Assembly (NCBI RefSeq): GCF_007859395.1
Contig: NZ_VOHD01000003.1
Coordinates: 1,099,028 to 1,163,027, forward strand
Length of the DNA: 64,000 nucleotides
DNA from: Planomicrobium sp. CPCC 101110
Lineage (GTDB): Bacteria; Bacillota; Bacilli; Bacillales_A; Planococcaceae
Direction: 5' to 3'
Under the pieces are notes generated by a model. It made no database searches, was not told the origin of the DNA, and was given only the letters and a program-made list of their open reading frames with translations. Position numbers and translations under genes: made by a program. Below are positions 8,266 to 14,547 of the stretch, piece by piece. The stretch's first letter is position 1. Every line of letters begins with the position of its first letter.

Positions 8266-8652
8266 TTAAACTGTGAAGTTTTTAGAGGACCAAGGATCGG
8301 GAAGGCGTTCAGCAACTTCGTATTTTGAAGCCCAAGGATCGGGAAGGCGTTCAGCAACTTCGTATTTTGAAGCCCAAGGATCAGGAAGGCGTTCAGCAAC
8401 TTCGTATTTTGAAGCCCAAGGATCGGGAAGGCGTTCAGCAACTTCGTATTTTGAAGCCCAAGGATCAGGAAGGCGTTCAGCAACTTCGTATTTTGAAGCC
8501 CAAGGATCAGGAAGGCGTTCAGCAACTTCGTATTTTGAAGCCCAAGGATCAGGAAGGCGTTCAGCAACTTCCGTGCTTTGGGAATAACCCGCTCCAACTA
8601 AACCAGAGGCGGTAACCAAGCTAGCTAATGATAAAATTAAAAACTTTTTCAT
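8266..8652 (-). CDS. Secreted multi-copy pheromone precursor (Phr/NprX-like propeptide with seven peptide repeats)
   Basis: The 128-residue product starts MKKFLILSLASLVTASGLVGAG, a typical Sec signal peptide with a likely cut after VGA (residue 21). From residue 28 it consists only of tandem 14-residue units EVAERLPDPWASKY: six perfect copies and a last copy ending PWSSKNFTV. The conserved core in all seven is EVAERLPDPW(A/S)SK, so the mature signal should lie within it, perhaps around RLPDPW. ATG 8652 is chosen over GTG 8661 because GAGGAG is eight bases upstream. The gene starts five bases after the stop of the RRNPP-type regulator gene, as in known receptor/pheromone pairs. Function as a quorum-sensing pheromone is inferred from this layout; a secreted repeat peptide of another kind is the alternative. 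Confidence 0.85.
   Translation of the reverse strand: MKKFLILSLASLVTASGLVGAGYSQSTEVAERLPDPWASKYEVAERLPDPWASKYEVAERLPDPWASKYEVAERLPDPWASKYEVAERLPDPWASKYEVAERLPDPWASKYEVAERLPDPWSSKNFTV
8281..8571 (-). repeat. Seven tandem 42-bp repeats inside the propeptide gene
   Basis: Units start at 8571, 8529, 8487, 8445, 8403, 8361 and 8319 (minus strand), the last being partial. Within the first six, the only difference I see is a synonymous C/T in the first proline codon (CCC or CCT). From the signal peptide outwards the order is T, T, T, C, T, C, C. Such near-identity points to recent expansion or repeated homogenisation. Confidence 0.95.
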
Positions 8653-8657
8653 TTCTT

Positions 8658-9953
8658 TCACTCCTCATTAAATGTCATTAACTTTTTGTAGGCCTTTGTA
8701 GCTTCTTTTAAAATTAGTGCAGATTTCTCATACTCACCAAGTTTAATGTAAGTATTACCTAAATGTCCATAATAAAAACCTATTTCAAAATATTTATTAT
8801 GGTTCTCAAGTATGGGAATCAATTTTCCTAGTAGAAAATCTTCGAAATCGGCAAAATTTTCTTGAACAAAGTAGTACAGGCACATAAATTCAATGTAGAC
8901 TTCTTTAAATAGACTATTTGAAGGAGTGTCTAAAGTAAGGTTTTTCTCTTTAATAATCTCTTGTCCTTTTATTAGCATTGTATTAGCGGCATCATAATTA
9001 TTTAATTCAATGTAACATTTTATTAAAATGCAATAGTCTAACAAAACATCTGCAGTATATTCTTTTGGTATAAATTGTAATGCATTTTCAAGATGTTCAA
9101 TTGCTAACTCGAAGTTTTGAAACTGAAAATAAAAATAACCATAATTATATTCGGTACTAAATTTTAAAACGTCATTATCTAACTTTTGTCCAATTGTAAG
9201 TGCATGTTTATAATGTTCTTTTGCAGTTTTAAAGTTACCAACTCTTCTTTCATTAATTGCTATATTCAAGTGGCATTCGGCAATTCGCTTTGGTATAAAC
9301 TCTTGCTGATAGATTTTTAATGCCAATTCTGAGTATTTGTAAGCTAAGCTAAACTCCCAGCATTGTGTAGCTGTAAGGCCAATAGAATAATATAAATCTC
9401 CTGATTCGGAAGAGGCAAGGGAAGGAGGAGCAATTTTTTCAGCCAATAAATAGGTTTTTAAAGCTTGTTCATAATCATTTAAGATATAGTTGTAATTTCC
9501 ATTGTACTTATGGAACAAATAGAATTGTTCTTGATTCATGAATTCTTTAAATCGTTCCATCTCTTTTATCTTTTCATCAGCGCTATCTAAATCACCAGTA
9601 ATAATAAAATAACGAATTTGTTGAATGGAGTACTCTAGCTCGATATCTTCATCCACATGAAGAAGAGGATGGTCGTGGATATCAGCATACTGTTCCATAA
9701 TTTTACCTTTGTTTTGCGGATGCAATAATGAAGACTTGAAATTCTTCACTAATACTTTCCCGATAGGATTGTCTTTCGGAGCTAACGAGATTTCCAACTT
9801 TTTACATAAAGCTTCCAAGTCCTTTAAAGAAGGGGCTTTTGCTCCAGCCTCTATTTTTTTCAACTCTCGCACAGGAAGGATATTTGATGACAGTTCTTCT
9901 ACGCTCATTCTCTTTTTCAACCGATGATATTTAAGCCTTGATCCTATTTCCAT
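8658..9953 (-). CDS. RRNPP-family HTH + TPR transcriptional regulator (peptide-pheromone receptor)
   Basis: The 431-residue protein has an N-terminal XRE helix-turn-helix (about residues 1-60; IGSRLKYHRLKKRMSVEELS then KKIEAGAKAPSLKDLEALCKKL), followed by about 350 residues of helical TPR-like repeats, for example YNGNYNYILNDYEQALKTYL, NERRVGNFKTAKEHYKHAL and GNTYIKLGEYEKSALILKEA. This is the layout of NprR, PlcR and related pheromone receptors, and 431 residues matches NprR-type length. ATG 9953 is preferred to an upstream in-frame ATG because AAAGGAGAG lies seven bases before it. It is AT-rich compared with pgi. Its final GAG GAG TGA codons provide the ribosome site for the propeptide gene. 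The target genes are unknown; a rapid homology call would be 'tetratricopeptide HTH protein'. Confidence 0.88.
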   Translation of the reverse strand: MEIGSRLKYHRLKKRMSVEELSSNILPVRELKKIEAGAKAPSLKDLEALCKKLEISLAPKDNPIGKVLVKNFKSSLLHPQNKGKIMEQYADIHDHPLLHVDEDIELEYSIQQIRYFIITGDLDSADEKIKEMERFKEFMNQEQFYLFHKYNGNYNYILNDYEQALKTYLLAEKIAPPSLASSESGDLYYSIGLTATQCWEFSLAYKYSELALKIYQQEFIPKRIAECHLNIAINERRVGNFKTAKEHYKHALTIGQKLDNDVLKFSTEYNYGYFYFQFQNFELAIEHLENALQFIPKEYTADVLLDYCILIKCYIELNNYDAANTMLIKGQEIIKEKNLTLDTPSNSLFKEVYIEFMCLYYFVQENFADFEDFLLGKLIPILENHNKYFEIGFYYGHLGNTYIKLGEYEKSALILKEATKAYKKLMTFNEE

Positions 9954-10247
9954 TGATTCTCTCCTTTCCATTTGCATGGGCAGTACGTCAATCATCCATG
10001 TAGGAGAGTTACTGTCTGAGGATATTTTTTTTTCTGAAAGATAAGAAAAAGTAGGTTTATTGAGTACGATTTTCTTCGCCCCCGTTTTTCATAGTATGCT
10101 TTTAATGGGAATCTTTCATTCATAATATCATCAATTTTCGAAATATACTGCCTTTTATATGGTTAAATTTTCAAACTTAGAAAAAAAGTAAAATTTACCT
10201 AGTTTAAACGTTTAAAGATTGTTTATAGGTAAGACTTTGAAAATCTG
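9954..10247. promoter_or_regulatory. Divergent intergenic region with a perfect 14-bp palindrome
   Basis: This AT-rich region separates the minus-strand regulator and the plus-strand zinc-ribbon gene. TTTAAACGTTTAAA at 10203-10216 is a perfect palindrome and a candidate operator, possibly for the RRNPP regulator itself. I could not find a convincing -35/-10 pair for the minus-strand operon. Confidence 0.35.
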
Positions 10248-10415
10248 ATGAAAGATGAAATCATAAAAGCATTCAAAGAGAAGAATATCGTCCGCTGTTG
10301 CAAATGCTCTTTTTTATATTATATGTACGTAATGGTAAATTTAACAAGAGGTTTTTATTATTTCCAATGTACTAATTGTTCGTATGAAATTGAAGGGACT
10401 CTGACTTACGTTTAA
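10248..10415 (+). CDS. Small zinc-ribbon-like protein
   Basis: This 55-residue frame (ATG 10248, stop 10413-10415) has CKC/CTNC pairs placed as C17-x2-C20 and C41-x2-C44 with 20 residues between them, a zinc-ribbon spacing. The sequence between is aromatic and beta-rich (FLYYMYVMVNLTRGFYYFQ), as in small ribbon domains. The ribosome site is weak (AGGT about 20 bases upstream), and an alternative ATG is at 10255. The gene lies between the quorum-sensing regulator and the stress gene, and its 3' end overlaps the -35 of the next promoter. Function unknown. Confidence 0.5.
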   Translation: MKDEIIKAFKEKNIVRCCKCSFLYYMYVMVNLTRGFYYFQCTNCSYEIEGTLTYV

Positions 10416-10436
10416 GTAAACTTCAATTACGGGTAT
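10410..10436 (+). promoter_or_regulatory. Sigma-B-like promoter for the first YflT-like gene
   Basis: GTTTAA at 10410-10415 and GGGTAT at 10431-10436, separated by 15 bases, match the Bacillus sigma-B consensus, 40 bases before the start codon. Confidence 0.65.
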
Positions 10437-10475
10437 TAAATGGAACATACCGATTCCTAATTGGAGGTTTTACTT

Positions 10476-11051
10476 ATGGAAAAAGAGAAACAAGTAATTG
10501 CTGTTGTATATTCAGAACAGGAAGCTATATCTAAAATTAACGAATTAAAATTACAAGGATATGATGAAAAAAAAATTCATGTAATGGCCAAGGATCAAAG
10601 CCATTTCGATGTGATAGGACAAAAATCGGATATTGAGGTTGAAAAAGCCGGAGCAATCAAAGATTCGTTCAAAGGCATCTTTTCAGGAGGAAGCAAAGCT
10701 CTGGAAGGGGTCAAATCGCTAGGATTGAGCAAATCCGAAACAGAACGTTATTCGGAAAATGTCTCTGAAGGCGGAATCTTGATTTACGTGGAAAATGAAA
10801 GCAAAAGGCCGTTGGATGTTTTAGAGGAAGGCGGATTCCGCAATCGGGAAGGACAACGCGTGGAACCGTCTACCAACGAGTTCGTTAATTCAGTTGATAA
10901 CAAGTACGATGAACAAGAAGACCGTTTCCGAAGAGGAGAGAGTTTCCAGGAAGACCCGAAGCTTGTTAAAGACGAAGAGCACTTGACTTTTTCTTCAATA
11001 GAAAAGCCGGATACGGCTATAACTAGGTCGGGGAATGCTAAAAACCATTAA
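10476..11051 (+). CDS. General stress protein, YflT/GSP17M-like domain
   Basis: The 191-residue protein opens with an alpha/beta domain (about residues 5-100) beginning QVIAVVYSEQEAISKINELKLQGYDEKKIHVMAKD and ending GILIYVENE, the pattern of the 'heat-induced stress protein YflT' domain. The rest is charged and likely disordered. The start is ATG 10476, with GGAGGT eight bases upstream. A sigma-B-like promoter precedes it and a terminator follows, so it is a single stress gene. It is a paralogue of the next gene (shared fold and order, GILIYV against AILLYT). The molecular job of this family is not known. Confidence 0.85.
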   Translation: MEKEKQVIAVVYSEQEAISKINELKLQGYDEKKIHVMAKDQSHFDVIGQKSDIEVEKAGAIKDSFKGIFSGGSKALEGVKSLGLSKSETERYSENVSEGGILIYVENESKRPLDVLEEGGFRNREGQRVEPSTNEFVNSVDNKYDEQEDRFRRGESFQEDPKLVKDEEHLTFSSIEKPDTAITRSGNAKNH

Positions 11052-11060
11052 TTCCCGTTC

Positions 11061-11096
11061 AAAAACCTTTTCAGCAGCTGAAAAGGTTTTCTGTTT
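11061..11096 (+). terminator. Terminator after the first YflT-like gene
   Basis: AAAACCTTTTCAGC and GCTGAAAAGGTTTT form the stem, followed by CTGTTTT. Confidence 0.75.
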
Positions 11097-11159
11097 TCAT
11101 ACCACCTTTATTGAGATGCAAGGCAACCTAGCCGCGTCATTTCTTAATCCATCCATTAT

Positions 11160-11186
11160 GTTTTATCGATCCATTTGTTCGGGTAA
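11160..11186 (+). promoter_or_regulatory. Sigma-B-like promoter for the second YflT-like gene
   Basis: GTTTTA at 11160-11165, a 15-base gap and GGGTAA at 11181-11186, 36 bases before the start codon. Confidence 0.65.
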
Positions 11187-11221
11187 AGAAAGAATAAGAC
11201 AATTCACAGGAGGTTAAATGG

Positions 11222-12157
11222 ATGAATCAATCAAACTATGAATTTCAAATGCTTTACAGCCAAGAGGAATTGATCAACAAAGTTAAAGAACTAAAGGCAC
11301 GCGGCTACAACGAGAATGATTTGCATGTTCTTGTGAACGATTCTTCTGTTATCAATTTGGTCGATGATGATAGCGGCCTTCATACACATGAAGCGAATAC
11401 GATGGGCAGCAAATTCAAATCGATGTTCAGCGGGGAAGACGCAGTGCGTACGGAATTGGGGAAACTGGAACTGGATGACTCCACGAAGGACTCATACCAA
11501 AGGGATCTTGAAAGCGGTGCGATTCTTCTTTATACGGATCGCCGCATTGAAGGAAGGGAATCTCGTACTTCAGCGGCATATGCTGAAGATACCCGAGTGA
11601 TCCGGAGTGATGAAGTCGGACGGAATACGGCTATATCGCCGCTTGGAAGAGATCTTGAACGTGATGATTTACAGCATAACGATGAAAAGATAGTAGATAA
11701 AGACGTTACCTCAACTGTTTCAAAGGACCGTTATTCTGATGAAATGTACACAAGCGAAGTGCCAAGGGAAGAACAGCACGGCGATGCCGGCGATGGAGAT
11801 AAGCTGAAAGATTCCCGCTTGAAAGGGGAAAACATCCATCCTACAGGAGGAGCTACCCCTAAAGATGAAGGCGCTCCGGAAGAGAAAGTTATGGACCATG
11901 AGCCAGGTCTGCTGTCCAAAGAAGGCCAAGATAACCTGAACCGGGAAGATGGCGTCAACCGCCGGCAGGATGAGCAGTCGCCTGGGGTAGACCCCAATTT
12001 AGGGCCAGCTCCTTTTGGCCGCGACTCAGAGGAAGAACACTTGTTGAATGATCAGGGAGATAGTTTTGATCAAGAAAAAAATCCTAGAGATGCGCGCCCT
12101 TTGCATGAAGATGCTGAGAAAAAGAGAGGGACGCCTCCGACTCCAAGAATATTTTAA
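11222..12157 (+). CDS. General stress protein, YflT-like domain with long disordered tail
   Basis: Of 311 residues, the first hundred form the same YflT-type domain as the upstream paralogue (QMLYSQEELINKVKELKARGYNENDLHVLV ... SGAILLYTD). The remaining 200 are hydrophilic, rich in Asp, Glu, Arg and Pro, and look unstructured, ending TPPTPRIF. GGAGGTTAA precedes the ATG. The gene has its own sigma-B-like promoter and terminator. The tail resembles hydrophilin-type stress proteins by composition only. Confidence 0.8.
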   Translation: MNQSNYEFQMLYSQEELINKVKELKARGYNENDLHVLVNDSSVINLVDDDSGLHTHEANTMGSKFKSMFSGEDAVRTELGKLELDDSTKDSYQRDLESGAILLYTDRRIEGRESRTSAAYAEDTRVIRSDEVGRNTAISPLGRDLERDDLQHNDEKIVDKDVTSTVSKDRYSDEMYTSEVPREEQHGDAGDGDKLKDSRLKGENIHPTGGATPKDEGAPEEKVMDHEPGLLSKEGQDNLNREDGVNRRQDEQSPGVDPNLGPAPFGRDSEEEHLLNDQGDSFDQEKNPRDARPLHEDAEKKRGTPPTPRIF

Positions 12158-12159
12158 CC

Positions 12160-12191
12160 AAAAGCGGCCTCTAAGATGAGGCTGCTTTTTT
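12160..12191 (+). terminator. Terminator after the second YflT-like gene
   Basis: AAAAGCGGCCTC / GAGGCTGCTTTT stem with one G.T wobble and loop TAAGAT, then a T-run. Confidence 0.85.
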
Positions 12192-12324
12192 ATGTGATTC
12201 TACTGGCAGGGTACAGCGATATGTTGGAGAAGGGATATTAGCAAAGCCAGGTCAAAATTATATTTTAAAGAAATATCAATGCAACTTGGAGATTCACTCG
12301 GAAATGAAGAGAATATTTGATAAC

Positions 12325-12352
12325 AAAAAACCGGTCAAGAGACCGGTTTTTT
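12325..12352 (-). terminator. Terminator of the CsbD-like gene
   Basis: AAAACCGGTC AAGA GACCGGTTTT stem-loop; the A-run on the left gives the U-run on the minus strand. It abuts the stop codon. Confidence 0.85.
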
Positions 12353-12542
12353 AATGTTTAGGTTTAGTTGCGTCTTTGAAATCACCGACAGTTTTTTGAA
12401 ACTCGCCTTTGGCTTTATCCATCTTGCCTTCATTTTGCTTTTGATGGTCGCCAGTCGCATTGCCGACTTGGTCTTTTATTTCACCTTTGCCTTTGCTCAC
12501 AGCACTCTTAAGTTTGTCAGAAAATCCTCCACTGTTGCTCAT
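12351..12542 (-). CDS. CsbD-family general stress protein
   Basis: The 63-residue protein MSNSGGFSDKLKSAVSKGKG..., with GEIKDQVGNATGD and GKMDKAKGEFQKTVGDFKD, is a CsbD-like protein. The family is small, hydrophilic, lysine/aspartate-rich and strongly sigma-B-controlled in Bacillus; its biochemical role is unknown. AGGAGG lies eight bases before ATG on the minus strand. A sigma-B-like promoter is visible upstream. Confidence 0.93.
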   Translation of the reverse strand: MSNSGGFSDKLKSAVSKGKGEIKDQVGNATGDHQKQNEGKMDKAKGEFQKTVGDFKDATKPKH

Positions 12543-12577
12543 TAGAAATTCCTCCTTCTCGTTGTCTTATAACTTGT

Positions 12578-12603
12578 TTAGCCTTTTTTCCGCGTTTTCA
12601 AAC
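12578..12603 (-). promoter_or_regulatory. Sigma-B-like promoter for the CsbD-like gene
   Basis: On the minus strand, GTTTGA (12603-12598), 14 bases, then GGCTAA (12583-12578): one mismatch in each box against GTTTAA/GGGTAA. Confidence 0.55.
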
Positions 12604-12629
12604 GTTGAGCTCTTATATCAGTTGCTGCA

Positions 12630-12914
12630 CTAAGAAGCCAGGATGCGTAAGGTATTTTGTGCGGCGTCTTGCACACTGCTGCAAAGGTCTTGCTCGGCTA
12701 ATCTTCGAAGTGTGGTAATGGGGGTATGCGGGTTTTGTGCAACCCCTTTTCGCACTGCTTCATGCTGGTCCATGGACAAGTCGACTAATAATCCTGCGCA
12801 AGTGATTGCTTTGGCCAATTCGGCGCGCATTTCGTAGCCCATTTTAAGCACGGCTGCTTCGTCCCAAGGAGACCACTCGGTCTTCACTGCATAAAATTGC
12901 AGATCGCCATTCAT
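12630..12914 (-). CDS. Small HEAT-like / variant leucine-rich repeat protein
   Basis: The 94-residue protein has one clear leucine-rich-variant/HEAT-type unit, HEAVRKGVAQNPHTPITTLRRLAEQ, and a weaker one before it (LAKAITCAGLLVDLSMD) and after it (DLCSSVQDAAQNTLRIL). Such units stack into protein-binding surfaces. ATG 12914 is preferred to GTG 12926 because AGAGGTG sits at a normal distance. There is no clear partner gene nearby. Function unknown. Confidence 0.6.
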   Translation of the reverse strand: MNGDLQFYAVKTEWSPWDEAAVLKMGYEMRAELAKAITCAGLLVDLSMDQHEAVRKGVAQNPHTPITTLRRLAEQDLCSSVQDAAQNTLRILAS

Positions 12915-12926
12915 TCCGGTTAGCAC

Positions 12927-13390
12927 CTCTAGTCGAATTTATTGTAATATTCCAACTAATAATATTATATCATATTGTAGGGGAAATGCCAGATGGCGAA
13001 AGCCGGTGGAAGAAATGGTTTGAAAGGAAATTTGAATTTAACAGTTGAACCAGAGTGAATTCGTTCGCTTTTCAACATGGAAAAGCGAATCTTTTGGTTT
13101 CCGTAAATTGAAATTCAAATGAATGAGAAGGGGAAATGCTGAGAGAAGAAAAGGGGAAAATGGATATGGGCATAAAAATACAAGAATTTAATCACACGGC
13201 TAGGCTTTGCATCGGTAGAATTTTTTTTCAATACAGGGTAAAACTAACGAAACCTTCTGCGGCAAAGCACGTCTAAGTACTCAAAAGATTGAACAAAATG
13301 GATATAGATAAGGTTTTATTTTATACTGCGAGGTGGTATAATCAAATAATGGATTCTTATGTATATTGTTGAGTTCTAAGGAGGATAAAT
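12927..13390. other. Intergenic region before tagO
   Basis: The clearest structure is a 10-bp hairpin (TTCGCTTTTC at 13064-13073 with GAAAAGCGAA at 13080-13089) followed by TCTTTT, which could be a weak terminator although no gene ends before it. A 38-codon frame from ATG 13162 with AAGGGG upstream has no recognisable features. TATACT near 13322 is a possible -10 for tagO. Confidence 0.4.
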
Positions 13391-14467
13391 ATGCTATACC
13401 TAACTATGGTTGTGGCATTCATCGCTTCGATTGTTCTGACTCCAATTGTCAAGCGGCTTGCTTTTCGCTTAGGAGCAGTCGACCGTCCCAATTACCGGAA
13501 AGTACATGCGAAAATCATGCCGCGATTAGGCGGACTAGCTATATTTGGATCGTTTTTGATCGGGTATTTCATCTTGCATCCCAGTGAACCGGCTTTCGGT
13601 CCGGCAGAAGCGGGATTTATTCCACTTGATTCAGCGATATTGATTGGTGCTTTTCTGATTATCATAACGGGTGTTTTAGATGATATATATGAAATAACAG
13701 CCAAAGCAAAATTGGTAGGCCAATTTCTAGCCGCCAGTATTATCGTTATTGGCGGTGGATTGGAAATTTCATTCATCAACTTGCCTTTTGGCGGTGAATT
13801 GGATTTCGGTTATTTCAGTGCTCCGTTAACCCTTATATGGATTATCGGCATCACAAACGCCATTAATTTGATTGATGGGCTTGATGGGTTGGCTACCGGC
13901 GTTTCTTCAATTGCGCTGCTGACCCTTTCTGTAATGGCCTTTATCATGGGAGACATTTTTGTCATGACACTCACGGCTTTGCTTGCCGCCAGCTCGCTTG
14001 GTTTCTTATTTTACAACTTCTATCCGGCAAAGATTTTTCTTGGAGATACTGGAGCTTTGTTTTTAGGGTTCATGATTTCTGTATTTGCCTTGATGGGCTT
14101 CAAGAATGTTACGATTGTTGCACTCATAATCCCAATCATCATGTTAGGTGTACCGATTTCCGATACCTTTTTCGCGATTGTCCGTCGCTTGCGTGAAAAG
14201 CAGCCGTTGTCAGCTGCTGACAAATCCCATTTGCACCATTGTTTGTTAAATATCGGTTTTTCGCATAGCCAGACCGTATTGATCATTTATGGAGTGGCCA
14301 TTCTATTTGGCCTGGCAGCATTGTTGTTCTCTCAAGCGACATTGTGGGGAGGACTTCTGCTTATCAGCCTCATTTTAATCGCAATCGAGTTGTTTGTGGA
14401 AGTTGTAGGATTGGCCGGAAAGAATTATCGGCCACTTATAAATCTAGTTAAAATGATTGGAAAATAA
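13391..14467 (+). CDS. tagO: Undecaprenyl-phosphate N-acetylglucosaminyl 1-phosphate transferase (TagO/WecA type)
   Basis: The 358-residue protein has about ten or eleven membrane helices and the MraY/WecA motifs: DDIYEITAKAKLVGQ, NAINLIDGLDGLATG, FLGDTGALFLGF and HLHHCLLNIGFSH. It puts GlcNAc-1-phosphate onto undecaprenyl phosphate, the first membrane step of wall teichoic acid (and other surface glycan) synthesis. GGAGGATAA precedes the ATG. It lies next to the convergent LCP gene, whose product family attaches such polymers to peptidoglycan, and ends in its own strong terminator. Confidence 0.93.
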   Translation: MLYLTMVVAFIASIVLTPIVKRLAFRLGAVDRPNYRKVHAKIMPRLGGLAIFGSFLIGYFILHPSEPAFGPAEAGFIPLDSAILIGAFLIIITGVLDDIYEITAKAKLVGQFLAASIIVIGGGLEISFINLPFGGELDFGYFSAPLTLIWIIGITNAINLIDGLDGLATGVSSIALLTLSVMAFIMGDIFVMTLTALLAASSLGFLFYNFYPAKIFLGDTGALFLGFMISVFALMGFKNVTIVALIIPIIMLGVPISDTFFAIVRRLREKQPLSAADKSHLHHCLLNIGFSHSQTVLIIYGVAILFGLAALLFSQATLWGGLLLISLILIAIELFVEVVGLAGKNYRPLINLVKMIGK

Positions 14468-14507
14468 CGGATTGGACAAAGCCTTTGTCCAATCCGTTTG
14501 TTTTTTT
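14467..14507 (+). terminator. Terminator of tagO
   Basis: Perfect 15-bp stem ACGGATTGGACAAAG / CTTTGTCCAATCCGT followed by TTGTTTTTTT. Confidence 0.92.
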
Positions 14508-14518
14508 ATATTGGCCAG

Positions 14519-14547
14519 CAAAAAACCTCACAGTTTACTGTGAGGTT
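14519..14547 (-). terminator. Terminator overlapping the stop of the LCP gene
   Basis: AACCTCACAGT and ACTGTGAGGTT form a stem that includes the stop codon; the plus-strand A6 supplies the minus-strand U-run. Confidence 0.85.

Noticed and set aside
8281-8571. CRISPR-like array
   Set aside because: Units are contiguous 42-bp copies with no unique spacers, and they encode protein.
8273-8615. Two plus-strand repeat-containing open frames over the propeptide repeats (EAQGSGRRSATSYF-like and LKPKDREGVQQL-like)
   Set aside because: They are antisense shadows of the 42-bp repeats; the minus-strand frame has the signal peptide, ribosome site and receptor neighbour. Open frames on several strands follow automatically from a repeat whose length is a multiple of three.
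10210-10230. Additional sigma-B promoter before the zinc-ribbon gene (GTTTAA ... AGGTAA)
   Set aside because: The spacer would be 11 bases, shorter than the other four sites, and the -10 is imperfect.
13162-13278. 38-codon frame upstream of tagO
   Set aside because: Apart from a possible AAGGGG it has no features; too short to support.
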